Notes: generated from the sequence alone by a model not told the origin. DNA of 64,000 nucleotides from Candidula unifasciata (GCA_905116865.2 CAJHNH020004946.1:152905-216904), one strand, 5' to 3'; shown: positions 1-35,232, counted from the first letter of the stretch. Numbers and translations are program-made.

Positions 1-279
1 GCAGGAGTAAGGTAGAAGGGTGAAAACTTAGTACTCACCAGAAATAAAACAGCAGAGATAATGTTACCTACCTATATTCACTTATAAAGTCGGTCAACGT
101 TTACCAGAATCGTTGAGGACTGTTTATTTGTTAATTCCAAAAACCGATAGTTTCTTTTTTTTCTTTTTTTCAAATCCCTGTGCGCCGGAACCTGGAGGGC
201 GGGTGGGGGTGGGGTGGGGAGCGCTTAGTTACCTTGAGCAAAATAAATAATATATTAGGTAGGAGGAAGGAAGACAGAC

Positions 280-545
280 CCCCCCTCTCCCCCCCCCCCC
301 CCCACCTAACCCACAAAAAAGTGCGGAGAGAGGTGGGCTTAAACATCCTTATTATTATGATGTTTTACATTGTAAACAACGCTTAGGTCACCTGAGCGTT
401 CCCTGCAAAAAAAATGTTTAAGAGGGCTAACACCGCCACCACCCCCCCCCCCCCCCTCTTTCCCCTTTCCCTCCATTTTTTCTCCTGCTCTCCTCCACCT
501 CCTTTTGATCCTCTTCCTCCTTCACCTTCTCCTCCTCCTCAGTGT
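280..545. repeat. Poly-C and CT-rich low-complexity tracts
   Basis: A C-rich tract with a 16-base C run (about 280-303), a second C run near 441-456, then a pyrimidine-rich stretch to 545. Positions 1-280 hold nothing recognisable. Confidence 0.85.
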
Positions 546-550
546 TTTCT

Positions 551-845
551 TCCTGATGGGAGTCGCCATGGCAGAGCGGCTAGACGCGCCGCGGATCGGA
601 AGGTCGCGGGTTCGCTCCCTGGCGGAGCCGGACTTTTCTTCAAAAATGACCTTGGATCCCAGATCGACCCAGCCTTGAGTGGGTACCGGGTGCAGTCCCG
701 GGAAGTAGAGCCGGCCGGCGTGATGCTGACCACATCACCCATCTTGTGTCGTTGGTCTATAAAAAATATAGGTCTAGCCCTATATGCACTATAAGCCTAA
801 GGGCGTGGAAAAGGTCGTTTACTTATTTTACTTTACTTATTAGCG
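551..845 (+). mobile_element. SINE family 1, nearly full length
   Basis: tRNA-like head with A box TGGCAGAGCGG and B box GGGTTCGCTCCC, a body containing GGTCTATAAAA, and a tail of the ACTTTACTT type. Best-preserved sense copy in the window. 846-1375 has only a CGAACGAA repeat near 1117 and no gene. Confidence 0.8.
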
Positions 846-1374
846 CTCCTGTTTACTTTTACCTTCTTATAAAACCATATTGTTGCGCATGGCTGTGAGT
901 GGCATTTGTATGATTTTTGTAGCCAAGAAGTGAAGTCGTTCGCCTCGCACTCTGAAAGTTGTCTGTCTGATTTCTGTCTGTTCTTAAGAGAATAGACTTT
1001 AGAGTGTTGTCCTAAGTTTTTTCTCTGCTGTTACACAGTTGTTGTTTTTTTTTTAACTTTGTGTCATAAACATACGGGCAGACGGCTACTGTAAGGAGAT
1101 AAGCCGGATCAAACTGAACGAACGAACTTTATTCCCAAAGGATTACAAATTGTCACCCAGGCTCGTCTTACATTCAGTACTTCCAAGCATTTACCTTTCA
1201 TACAACAGTTATATTCAATATATCAAGCATATTATTTTCATATTTCGAAATTCATTGTGTAAATGTAAATTAAAAATACAAAGTCATGAATGTCAAATAA
1301 ATACCTTCAAATATACATGCAAAACTACATACTGCAGACATACATACAAGCTCACACACTCACCCTTACACACC

Positions 1375-1856
1375 CAGAAGCGCTTACATTGATGAAACAC
1401 ACGTAAATTAAACATACATACACATAGTCACGGGCAGAATACATACACACGCACGCAATACATACACACAGACCCAATACATACACACAGACATAACATA
1501 TACACAAAATCATGAATAGAACACAGTCATAGCACATACACACAGACCCAATACATACACAGACACAACATATACACACTATAACGAATAAAACATATAC
1601 ACACAGACACAGCACATCCACGCAGACACAACATATACACACAACCACGGATACAACACAAGCACACACACACACACACAGACACAACGCATACACAAAA
1701 TCATGAATAGAATACAAACACACAGTCACAGCACATACACACAGACACAACTCATACACACAGACACAACACAGACACAACATATACACACAGACGCAAC
1801 ACATGCAAACAGATACAACACATACACACAGATACAATACATTCACATAAATCCAG
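1375..1856. repeat. ACACA-type irregular minisatellite
   Basis: Short units of the CATACACACAGACACAA kind repeated for about 480 bases. It yields Cys/Val-rich false reading frames on the minus strand. Confidence 0.85.
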
Positions 1857-2117
1857 ACATTGATGAAACCGGGGTTAATGACGTTCATTCTCTGGACATT
1901 AAATACATTTTGTAAACCCAAGCTCTTTAGTACCAAACAGCTCACATGCGTTTATGGTTTCATCTGTATTCTGTGCCCATGTCGCGACAGTCGTTCCCTG
2001 CCTCTTCTTCATGAACGAAACCGACCCTCTATTAACTGTTACCACCGAACCATTATGGCGATTAATTCTGTCAGAACTAAACTCGCTTTGCATTTCTTGG
2101 TAATGCGAAACATACAA

Positions 2118-2405
2118 TCCTCTTCACGTTAACCGGCTGTAAACTCTGGCAGTGACTTCAGGTTGTTCGTCCACTTCTGGATTTTCGTCTTGTTCCAGAG
2201 CTTGAGTTCTGCGTGCATATCTGTTTTACAGAAATTGGCTTCTTTGTATACAGACTATTGGTTCCTAACCTCCGAAGCATATGCACTCTGAATTCGAAGA
2301 AAACATCCCTACTTAGTGGCCATTTACGATATGCTTGGTTAGAGGGGGCAGTGGGTCTATTATTGTCCCCAATAAAATGTGGGCCCCGGAACCCACACAC
2401 GAGGG
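2118..2405 (-). mobile_element. SINE family 2 copy
   Basis: Reads in reverse: CCGGCTGTAAACTC through TTGTTCCAGA to GGGCCCCGGAACCC, the shared body of family 2. Confidence 0.75.
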
Positions 2406-2700
2406 GTCCAGAGTTTCTAACCCTCTGAGCCCCACGTATATGTTACCTCAGCTCATTCTATTTGAAGCAGTTTTAAGTAACTGAGCTAAAAATCAAGAAA
2501 ATCAACTTCATTACACTGGTTTTCACTCCTACGGCTCGGTCTTTCTCCGCAAAACGACAAACTATCTGTCGAGAGCGTCGCGCATGACACGAACCCCTTA
2601 GCTTCAGGGACGATGCCTTTTAGTCTTTAAGAGTTCAAATAATATCCTAACTGAACATACGGCGTTAAATAACATTTGGGATATAATTGATTAATGTAAC

Positions 2701-3087
2701 AATAAGGTGAGACACAAAGATTTAAGCAAAAAAGAAATCATGTTAGGAATTACTGATAAACGTGCAGGTGTGCAAGGAAATGAGCAAGCTGATCAGCTTG
2801 CAGATGAAACTATTGTAAAGGAACAACGAGTTATAGACCATGCTGATATTCTGAAATCTCTACGAGAAGTAAGACGTTTGTGGGAACCAAGTGATGACTG
2901 TAAATTTGAACCAATGACCAGACTGCAAGAACAACATGTTAAAAGGGGTATGGTGAGACAAGAGCACGATGCAGGAAGCCAAGGAAGAATAAGAAACCAA
3001 TACAGAACCATAAGCAGCTACACGCTGCAGGATTTACTAAGGAGGGGATCCGAGCACTTATGGACTGAATTATTCGATTTGCAATAA
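2701..3087 (+). mobile_element. Non-LTR retrotransposon fragment (RNase H domain end)
   Basis: Encodes GVQGNEQADQLADE, the last RNase H active-site block typical of I/Jockey-like retrotransposons, then a C-terminal LLRRGSEHLWTE signature. The start is missing, so it is a dead copy. Confidence 0.7.
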
Positions 3088-3169
3088 GTATAATATGTCG
3101 ACTAACTAACAAACTAACTGATAAACGTTTAATAAATAGACTGGTACTGAGAAGACAACGCAAGATGCC

Positions 3170-3222
3170 TATGAATGAATATGGATGAATGAATGAATGA
3201 ATGAATGAATTAGTGAATGAAT
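3170..3222. repeat. (GAAT)n microsatellite
   Basis: About 12 units of GAAT, some imperfect, between two retrotransposon fragments. Confidence 0.85.
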
Positions 3223-3224
3223 CA

Positions 3225-3350
3225 GGAATTGATATCATTGCACTCGGGACATTCCTACACGAGCTCCGTCTCCTTCTTCGGCTACCAACGAAGAGTTGAC
3301 ATGCTAATAGTTCCAGTTGCAATCTGGTTGAAAGTCCGCCTTTTTTCTCC
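3225..3350 (-). mobile_element. Retrotransposon 3' fragment, reversed
   Basis: Matches the reversed 3' end seen at 19785 and 20590 (GACATCATNGC, CTCGGGACA). It lies head to head with the fragment at 2701. 3350-3828 is AT-rich with nothing recognisable. Confidence 0.5.
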
Positions 3351-3828
3351 TTCAATGTTGAATATGTTTCAGAATCTCTACGTGCCTGTACATATTATAG
3401 TGACAGGATGGTTACCAACATTTGGTTGAACTATAAAGTACAATAAACATAATTATCCCGGTAATGCGCACACAAAAATCAATGTTTACTTCTGTAAAAT
3501 TGTTTTTACTCAATTTATTATACGATCTTAATATTTATCTTGCCTATTAAGTGTCGGTTATGTTATGATTACAGCTATCTCGCTCTGGAAGTAGCATTGG
3601 AATATCTATTTGTGTCATTTTTAGTATTATTTTAGTTTTTCAATGAAATGCAAATAATGTCCATTCAAGTAGGTGTATTCTGGAAATCGGGCTCAAAATT
3701 TAACAGCATTTAAAGATGTACTGACATGAAATAAGGAAGCGTTCACTGTCAAATAACAATTAATGTTTTGCATGTATTAGAATGGAAATTTGGTGACAGA
3801 AAGTTCAAACATTAAACACTAGATTAAA

Positions 3829-3950
3829 CCACCAACAGGGCATTTAAGTGAGTTGCATAACAGATCGAACCACAAATGAAGCACTGAAGTGAGTTGCATA
3901 ACACGGTGAACCACAAATAAAGCATTACAGTGAGTTGCATAACCTGTCTC
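3829..3950. repeat. ~48-bp tandem repeat, three partial copies
   Basis: Units share GTGAGTTGCATAAC and ACCACAAAT. Confidence 0.7.
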
Positions 3951-3998
3951 TTACCTAGACCGGCTCCAGCTGACGGGAGTGCTAAAGATACCTTAACG

Positions 3999-4138
3999 CA
4001 GCGGTTCCAAACTAGGTGGCCGTGGGTGTATTCCAGGGGTGCCGCGGCAATAATCAAGAACAGTGGGCTAAAAATTGTGAAATGATTAAAGAAGGCATGT
4101 AGATACTTAAAAGTGTATTTCTTGTTTGAGAACCGCTG
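3999..4138. mobile_element. hAT-like MITE with 8-bp target duplication
   Basis: Terminal inverted repeats CAGCGGTTCCAAAC and GTTTGAGAACCGCTG. Flanks CCTTAACG (3991-3998) and CGTTAACG (4139-4146) agree at 7 of 8 bases, the duplication length of hAT transposons. No transposase. Confidence 0.65.
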
Positions 4139-4252
4139 CGTTAACGCATGGTTAGCCCGACCGATGACGTCAGCGGCACGACCTGTCAGCTAGAACCGGT
4201 CGTGGGTGTACCGTCAGACAGTTACTGGTGCCTTTGGAACTGGTAAATTTCT

Positions 4253-4340
4253 CTTGCTGCTGAAAATGCGGACGGAGCGCTTACGGGGTTGTCCTGAGTG
4301 CTGTGATATAGATTCTCAATTCAACATTCAGATATCCACG
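4253..4340 (+). mobile_element. Retrotransposon 3' end fragment
   Basis: Shares TTGCTGCTGAAAATG and the AATTCAACATTCA ending with the copy at 11795-11880. 4341-4585 holds nothing I recognise. Confidence 0.45.
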
Positions 4341-4585
4341 AGTACTGACAATGAAGCTATGGAGAATATGCTGTAGGCTACTCTTTCAGCAGCCAGTTGA
4401 CTGTTCTGCAGACATAGACTGGGCAGACAGAGTATGTCAGATGCAAATTCATCAAACCTCTCACATTCATTTAAACGCTATTTTAGGCAGTTCAGCAATG
4501 ACCACTATGTTGTGTAAATTTTTATTCTGATCATATCACTGCCACATATGACTAATGATGCCAGACACATCATTTTATTGTTGAA

Positions 4586-4662
4586 CTGCTGACCAACAGG
4601 TAATTAATGTTCACACCTCCCATGCCTTCACTTGCTGGTCAAAGCTAATTAATGTTCACATT
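4586..4662 (+). repeat. Stray copy of the PDZ-exon-end repeat, upstream of the exon
   Basis: Contains ACCAACAGGTAATTAATG and CATGCCTTCACTTGCTG, the same unit as the array at 5581-6397, but about 800 bases before the exon. Confidence 0.75.
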
Positions 4663-4972
4663 GTAATTGGTGTTGTGATAAGCTATTATTTCTAGTTGCA
4701 TTTTCTGTGCTCATTGTAGGCAGAGTCGACCTGTAAAAGCCAGGTCAGTAACAAAAATAGTTATCGATGAGGATTCAAACCTTATTAATATCTTCGAGAC
4801 GGCTCCCGTTGAGAATTATTGTAGTAAATTACTAAAAACGACACTACTTACAGTCTATTGCGAAACATCCACACAACACTGTAATCCCACTTCAGTTTGC
4901 AAGATATTCTGAATTGGTGACCAGTAGTTGTGCGAACATTTTGAAACTGTTGATTTTAAAATTAAAAAAAAA

Positions 4973-5262
4973 AGGGGCGGGGGATCAAAGACCCCTTTTC
5001 ACGCCTTAGGCGCATCGGGTATATGCAAAGAGCGTCCCATATTTTCGCAGACCAATCGGCACGGGATGGGTAATGTGGTCAGCATTACGCTGGCCGTCTT
5101 TACTTCCCCAGGCCAGCCATCATGGTACCCATTTTAGGTTGGGTCGACCTGCGACGCCCCATTCCATGATAAAAATCCACGCAGCCAGCAGTGGGTTTAG
5201 ATCGCGGTACGTTGGATTACGAGTCGGACTCGCAACGCCTAGGCCACAGACGCCGCTACTTA
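4973..5262 (-). mobile_element. SINE family 1b copy (different tRNA-like head)
   Basis: The body matches SINE 1, but beyond GTCGACCTG the head differs: in sense it carries TGGCCTAGGCGTTGC and a TCTAAACCC B-box-like stretch. Same head as the copy at 21483. Confidence 0.65.
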
Positions 5263-5453
5263 TCTGGAAAAAAAGGGGGAGCAAAGGGGAAATACCCGAA
5301 AGACAGACGATGACGATAAATGTGATGTTTATATTTGTAAATTCTGACTCCCTAACATCAGTTAGCGTTTACCAGATATCGCTTAGTATCTATAGCTTAA
5401 ATCTCATACTTGCAACATCAGTGAACTGTTTCAACTTGTTCTCTTTCCCCCAG

Positions 5454-28403
<22,950 letters not shown>

Positions 28404-28632
28404 ACTCTGCAACCATATAGCAACTTTGGTAGTAGCCTTAATGCTTAAACAAATAATTCATTAAGAGATCATGCACTTTTACGTTGGATTTATTATTCCT
28501 AACCTGGTTAAAAGTTCTGAATGCTTTGAGTCCAGCGTCCAGCTAGCTCAGAATATGTGATCCATAAACATAAATGATGTCAACAGTTTCTGAAGTATGA
28601 ACAACAAATGTATGTTCTGAAATTATCTAAAG

Positions 28633-28789
28633 CAGCGGTTCTCAACCTGTGGGTCCAACGACCCTACATTAGAAAACATATACACTGAAGTTATGAAATA
28701 GCAGAGGAAATAATTGTATGGCTGGGAGTCGCTACAGTGTGAGGAACTGTATTAAATGGTCGCCGCATTAGGAAGGCTGAGAGCCACTG
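28633..28789. mobile_element. hAT-like MITE with 8-bp target duplication
   Basis: Ends CAGCGGTTCTCAACC and GGCTGAGAGCCACTG; flanks ATCTAAAG (28625-28632) and ATTTAAAG (28790-28797) agree at 7 of 8 bases. Lies in the probable 3' UTR of the Zasp-like gene. Confidence 0.7.
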
Positions 28790-28799
28790 ATTTAAAGTA

Positions 28800-31436
28800 A
28801 GATGTTAATAACATAAAACATTACAGTATGGACATGTCAACTCTCTTGACTTAAAAGGCAAGAAAGGTAACATTTAATGTGCTTTCTCTGTAGCATATAA
28901 TAATGAACCAGATTGGAAAACAAAATTGCGCATAATTTGTTTTGCCAAATTAAAATTAATCATGGCAATACATTTTTGAAATAAGAGAGTATAAACAGCA
29001 GTACTTATATTGTGAACAAAAATAGTTTCGCTTAATGAAAACATATTGCAGCAACTGGCAGTTAGGACGTGCTATTTAGGTGATCTGAAATTTAATAAAT
29101 AAATAATGCAGGACTGAGAATTAATGTTACATGATTATAAATATATATAACACCAAAAGATTTCAGAATGTCCACGCAAGACTAATGAGTGGTCAGCTGT
29201 GATACAACAAACATTGTAATTAGGAATATTGTAAAATAATAATCTAACACAAGTAAAATGTGACATTTTGTTTCAGTGCTTCTGCCAGATATACGATATC
29301 AGATTTACTGCCACATATTTATTTGGATGATAAATGTGTTTATAACTTTAGAGTTCATCGCAAATATTATGAAAGAAAGTAACGCATTACTTTCTTGAAA
29401 TAACAAACATTAACTCTGACATATGTTTCTGATAACTATAAATTTAGACTTTTATAAACCAACTTATGTTTAACTTGCACGGTTGCCATCTACTAATAAA
29501 ATCCGCTTACAGACGTACTCTTTTTCCTGAGATGTCCGCTTAACTGTATAACAAAGTCTGCTTGCGATTTTATAAGCGTGAGGACAAATGCATTCTTTTT
29601 TTTTTTTTTTTAATTCATCAGATATCATTATGTCTATGCAATCATCTACGTTTCATCGAAGAATATTAACAATAATTGAAATGTATCTTTAATATAAAAA
29701 CGGCTTTTGAGCCGAAATGCTAAAGAAAGATTCTCAGAATACCGTAGACAAAGATGAGAAGAAACTTTTTTTTTTTAAATCTGAACATCAAGGGAGATGC
29801 GATAATAAACAGCATCTTTTCTATGAAGCTGAAATATTTTTGTCATATCAAGCGCCATGACGGATTGGGGGAGGGGGAATAACAGCAAAAGGCATGGTAC
29901 CAGGAAGGAAGGGCAGGGGCACAGGATATCAGCGACTGCTTGAATATGAAAGTGCACGAGGAGGGAGAGCTGGCGGGAGACCAAGCTTTTCTCGGGCAGA
30001 CAGTGATGGGAGCGACGTTCTTCAAAAGACCTGCTACATGATGATGATATATGTATCAACGTAGAAAATATAAACCAAACTATGATTAATGTCCACTTTT
30101 TTTTTTCTACGGCTGTATTTATCACTTTTTAGGACCGTGGATTTGAGGCCAGTTGGTAAATGTGGTCCCTTACAGTGTGTTAAAACCTGGGTCTGCCAGA
30201 AGAGGACCCTATATTCTAACCGCTCAGCAAGATGCTCCTCTGTATGTTTGTTGTTGTTGTTTTTAATTCTTTTCTTTAAAAAATTACTAAATTTCTATGT
30301 TTTTCTTATATTTATTATTATGTATGAAGAAACTAGATACACTGTGGTACAATGTACTTAATTATTCATTAATGTATTCTTATATTGCATTTTAATGTGT
30401 CATCAATTCCTATGCACTTCAAATGGTAATGTTTCTAACGACTACAGTTATTTACTATTACTTCATAACCACAGAGTGCCTTACATGTACAAAGTTTTTC
30501 AAGGTCTATACATTTATTGTGCTGTTTTGAGTTTCAAACATAGACAGAAGAGTGTGCCATGACGTTTGAAACAGTGTGGCTTATTCTTTTGTCTTCTGAT
30601 GTAGCATATTTCTTAATTTGGTACACATAATTTATTAATAAATGTTACCTTATAGCTGTGTACATTCACATTAATTTATTCATGCATCTTTTCCGGTGCA
30701 GTTTTTTTTTCCATTAATATTGTGTGCAATCTTATTTAATGGCTTATTATGAATTAGAATCTTACTAATTGCAAATTAATTTATGCCTTTGATAATTATT
30801 GATTGTCGAGACTGTTTCGTGTCCTTGCGAAAGCTCTACGCAGCTTTTTCATGTCATTGCATGGAATTGTGTCAACAGTCAAAATGAATACGCGGTTTTT
30901 TTTTTTTTTTTAAACGACCAGTAATAAATTTTTCGAATCAGGTGGTTTACAATACAATAAAGGGTAGAATGGGGTTAAAGCAACAAGTGACCTAACTGAG
31001 CTGTTTTTATAACAACTATATAGGAAATAAATTGTTCAGAAAAATAAAATATGCACGGAGTAATCAGTAATAAATGAATTAGTAAAAATACAAGGTTTTG
31101 TAAAGTCGATAGTACTGATAAACTTTGTATTGTTCAGATGTTGGCAAAGCCAACAGGAATTTAAGTATCGTGTATTTTGTAGTAGAGAGATCCTAGGTTT
31201 GGCAGATTGGCTTTCCAACGGAAACCAAATTGCATGGAAAAGTGAAAGACATGCATCGCATCACAGACTTCATAGAGACGTTTGGAGACATATGGCCTTC
31301 TTATCTGAACACCACTGGGAGAGAGAACGAAAAGGTGGAAAGTTGATTCTCTGAGTCACTATCTTAAACTGTTTATGATTTACCCCTTTTAATTTTTTTA
31401 GAACCAAATACCCTGGCACCCCCCCCCCCCCAGCGC

Positions 31437-31438
<2 letters not shown>
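28800..31438. other. AT-rich intergenic sequence
   Basis: No gene found on either strand. Contains a decayed RT tail with ATGATGATGAT at about 29930-30050 and several T runs (29597, 30898). Confidence 0.5.
29094..29099 (+). terminator. Candidate poly(A) signal for the Zasp-like gene
   Basis: AATAAA about 690 bases after the stop, followed by further overlapping AATAAAT. Sequence is AT-rich here, so chance occurrence is possible. Confidence 0.3.

Positions 31439-31488
<50 letters not shown>
31420..31488. repeat. Poly-C followed by (TA)n
   Basis: An 11-C run to about 31431 and about 25 TA units to 31488. Confidence 0.9.
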
Positions 31489-31489
<1 letters not shown>

Positions 31490-31830
31490 CCTGTAAAGTC
31501 CAGTTTTGATGACAGTCGTTCTTCTTGCAATAAATATCTAGTGCTATGTTGTATACGACTTTCCAACACATCACAAGAAACATTCCCAGTTGTGACTGGT
31601 TTTTTTTTTACAAGTCTGAATCTGCAGTGGTGTAAAACTGCGACCTGAACTGTGTTAACTGTTTAAACCAGAAACGGTTGCTATTCAAAACACGCAACTA
31701 TTACTTGCAATTAACAGGTTAGGAAAAGGCAGTTCATTGTGTTTTCAATGCCGGATATAAACAGTCCAAGAAAAAGAGAAATCGCAAAATTACAGCATGT
31801 GAGATCAGATTTACAATAAATACGGCTTGG

Positions 31831-31831
<1 letters not shown>

Positions 31832-31881
<50 letters not shown>
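31832..31881. repeat. Poly-G tract of 50 bases
   Basis: Uninterrupted G from 31832 to 31881. Assembly length may be unreliable. Confidence 0.9.
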
Positions 31882-32179
31882 CGGACTAGAAGAAACAGAG
31901 TCAACAACTAAGAATTATGTACCATGGTAAGCATAGTACCGAAATATATGATTTTACTGATCATCAAAGAATGATTGGATCATCTGGTCAGAATATAACC
32001 AAATCAGCCAATAGGTAGAGCAGTGTTTCCAAACTTGTTGGGAGGGGGGCATACCCCAGCGCTAAGCCTTTTTAAAATGCGTATCCCCCCCCCCCCCTTT
32101 CCCGGAGATTGAATAAGTTTTGAATGAGGCAAACAATTATTTTACATAAACTGTTAGAATTTACGGTTGATTGATGTTT

Positions 32180-32330
32180 AATCCTACCAGGACATTTTAC
32201 TGAGCGATAAACACCCTGTGACACGAAGTTTTACCACTCGGATGAGGATCCCCGTGGATAGCTCCCAGAAACCCCGTTCAATCCATAGGTTGGGTTATAT
32301 TAGGGCCCCCTGTCACAACCAGTGTGGGGC
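32180..32330 (-). mobile_element. Family 3 element, reversed copy
   Basis: CCTACCAGGACATTTTAC to CAGTGTGGGGC, containing AAACCCCGTTCAATCC. A hAT-like left end (CAGTGTTTCCAAAC) lies at 32022. 32331-33206 is AT-rich with only a (TA)n run near 32814. Confidence 0.55.
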
Positions 32331-32810
32331 TTCAATATAACGAAAACTTCATCCCACACGGGAACGGATTTATAATTCATATATAGGATGAAGGTAGAGC
32401 TTACAAAGTGTAATACAAGGTAGCATAACTGTTCATTTAAAAAACATACCTGTTCATAAATTATGATATTGATATCTTCTTATTTTGTCTAGTCACTCAT
32501 TTGTTCGTGCTCCGTGTATATCTAAACTATACCTAATTACATTACAAATTATTTGGTTATTTACTCATGTGGTTTGATTTCAGTGCATTATTTCACGAAA
32601 CCTTATTTTTGGGAATTTAATTTTCGAATAGTTCATCTAACTTGTCTTCCTTTACTTTTTCAGAGTTTGTGTGAGATTTGGGTTATTTAAATGATGCTTC
32701 CGTTTATTTTTACACTTACTTTTACGGTATACACTTTCCTTAGATAAAAACCAGATTTACATTATTTTCTTCCTTTGTTTTTTGTCTATTTAATATTCAG
32801 TAATAAATAT

Positions 32811-32842
<32 letters not shown>

Positions 32843-33206
32843 TTTTTAACTGTGTGTACTAACATTGCACTAGCTCCTTGGAGAAAGCAAACGCTTTCTT
32901 CTGTTGGACTAGCCTCGCATCAAAAGAGCTGTGACAATGTAAAAAATCAAACAATAATTTCATTATTGTGAATATAATATTAACATGTATCTGTGTTGTG
33001 GCGTGACATTTCTGACAGTCGAATACTTGTTTGCGGGCTCTGCGCTAGAGTGCTTCAGTATATAAGTATGCAACAGTTTCTTGATGTAAGAATAGTAGCC
33101 CTTTTGCTTCATTCTTGTTGGACAATAAAGCTGATTATGCTGACTGGTTATGTTGAGATGCTTTACTGCGTATTTAGATATGTTTGTAGTTGTGCTGTGA
33201 ATATTC

Positions 33207-33340
33207 TTCTTCTTCTTCTTCGTCTTCTTCTTCTTCCTCCTCCTTCTCCTCATCCTCTTTTTCTTCCTCCTCTTCTTCTTCTTTTTCCTTTTCCGCTTCT
33301 TCTTCTTCTTCCTCTGCTTCTCCCCCTCATTCTTTTTCGT
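33207..33340. repeat. (TTC)n imperfect microsatellite
   Basis: TTC/TCC units. 33341-34328 has CT-rich sequence and no recognisable gene. Confidence 0.85.
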
Positions 33341-34328
33341 ATTACTCTCCATTAGTATTTCTGCTTACTTCTTTTCTCACTGCCTGTTGTCTTTCTCGCC
33401 ATTCTTTTCCACTAATCATTCACCCAACCTTTCCGACTCCCATCCGCCCCCTCCCCGCCTCTCTCTTTCCTTCCTTCTGCCAGACTCTTTCTCTCTCTCT
33501 CCCTCTCTCTCTAATTTAATAGTAGGCTCTTTTCAGTCCATCAAGACGACAGTTGCTTCGCTGGGCAGGCGTCTGTCAGCACCACTGCTGACTAGTAGTC
33601 TAATGCTAAGGTGATCATCTATGTTTGCGTGGCTGTAAGATGAGACAGGTCCTGCAGCAAATGACTCAGCATTTTATACATGTGCCTCTTGTTCTTAATT
33701 TCTTGAATCAGACTGTGCTTTTTGAGCACCAGCCCATTTCGTCCATTTCTTCTCCTGGAAATCAGTTTGCTGCAACTCTCTCCAATGTTTCTGTATCGAT
33801 GTTAAGGATTTTCATACCCTGTTTACATAATCCTTATAGCGCAATTGGGGTCTTCCGGTTGGTTCTTTCCTCTGGCTAGTTCCCTCTAAAGAAGATCTTT
33901 AGAAAAACATCCATCCCCCATTCAAGATACATGTCCCAGCCACTTTCTCTGCTTGAGGAGAAAGTGCGATGTAGTAATATCTGCTTTTGTTTGTTATATG
34001 ACCCTTCTATGATATGCCCAGATTGCATCTTAGGCATCTCACACCTGGTGATGTATCCTTGATCTGCCAGACATGGTCATAAGACACAATATGGCCCAAG
34101 CTAGGGCGTATCTGTGTGTTTCTGCTGGCACAAAATACCCTATACACAGCTGTCTTCGATGGAACAAAGTAAGCGAACAAAGAGGGGACGGTCCTGGACA
34201 GCGAAAGCAGAAAACACCAGTAGTCATAAATGCTCAGTAGCTCGGCATTGAATGCACCAGAAATAAATAATGAGCAGATTGAGATAATTAATCACCCAGG
34301 GCATGTATATTGCAGAGAGTGGAGCCAA

Positions 34329-34662
34329 ACAGTCGCTGGGCTATACTCCGAAAAACGGGCACAAAAGACGACGGCCAAAAACAGGGCCTCAGTCACGTGT
34401 CAATTGCCCACTTCCGGCTAGGACTCACGAGCAAAGCTGCAGGAGATACGGAAGCTGCTGCTCGTGAATCGCAGCGATCTAGTTTAGCCCTAATCTACGC
34501 CACGTGAGCGGCGTGGGGGATACTCTCGGCGGTGGCAGTAGTCGCCTGAAAACCGCAAATTAGGTCGCCGGAAGTGGGCAATTGACACGTGACTGAGGCT
34601 CTGTTAGTGTTTTTGCAGCCGCCATCTTTTGTGCCCGTTATTCGGAGGATCGCCCAGTCGCT
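34329..34662. mobile_element. Fold-back (long-TIR) element A
   Basis: Arms 34329-34417 and 34567-34662 are inverted copies; the inner 38 bases differ at one position (CAGTCACGTGTCAATTGCCC on the left). The core has GGACTCACGAGCAAA and GCGGCGTGGGGGATACTCT, shared with the element at 36668. No coding potential. Confidence 0.75.
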
Positions 34663-34675
34663 GATACTGAAGTAA

Positions 34676-34765
34676 GGGACCTCGTAAGCGAGCACATTCG
34701 ACCGGGTGACGTCACAAAATAGATAAGGGATCTCGTATACGAGCACACACGACCATGTAACATTA
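34676..34765. repeat. Two imperfect direct copies beside the fold-back
   Basis: AGGGACCTCGTAAGCGAGCA and AGGGATCTCGTATACGAGCA, each with a small palindrome. Confidence 0.6.
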
Positions 34766-35049
34766 TCATCTACCTACACAGATATCACAGCCATTTGAGT
34801 TTGCGGTCTGGGTTGGCATACCCGGCGCAGCGCAGAGCACATGTCCGTGGAAAGGCAGTAAACGAAGAATCTCAGGTATTCAGTTCAACTACTTCTAGTA
34901 TTTAAATGGAGACAGCAGATGTCACAGATGCGTTTGAGTGGCTAGCAGAACAGAAAGCAGCTGACGCATTGATAGTGACAGACTTAGCAGCTGAAGCATT
35001 GATAGTGACAGACTCAATGAGCATGCCTAATTAATCAGATCGAAGCTGG

Positions 35050-35232
35050 CAAACTCTGACTAGAATTGACTTACAGTGTCCAGAAACCCTCCCTCGAGAA
35101 ACTATCTTGTCTGTGTATAACGGGATGAAAGGAAATGAAAGAGTCGACAGACTGGCTATGTCTACAGTAGTTGGTGAAGATCGAAGTATGAACAGAGCGG
35201 ACACACTGAATGCGTTTTTGCGTCCCCAGAGA
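35050..35232 (+). mobile_element. RNase H fragment of a non-LTR element
   Basis: GMKGNERVDRLAMSTVVGED, the usual block, then MNRADTLNAFLR. Confidence 0.6.

Noticed and set aside
551..625. Possible tRNA gene (A and B boxes present)
   Set aside because: No complete cloverleaf; the same head recurs in many SINE copies with a common body.
1352..1945. 197-residue Cys/Val-rich minus-strand frame
   Set aside because: Translation of the ACACA minisatellite.
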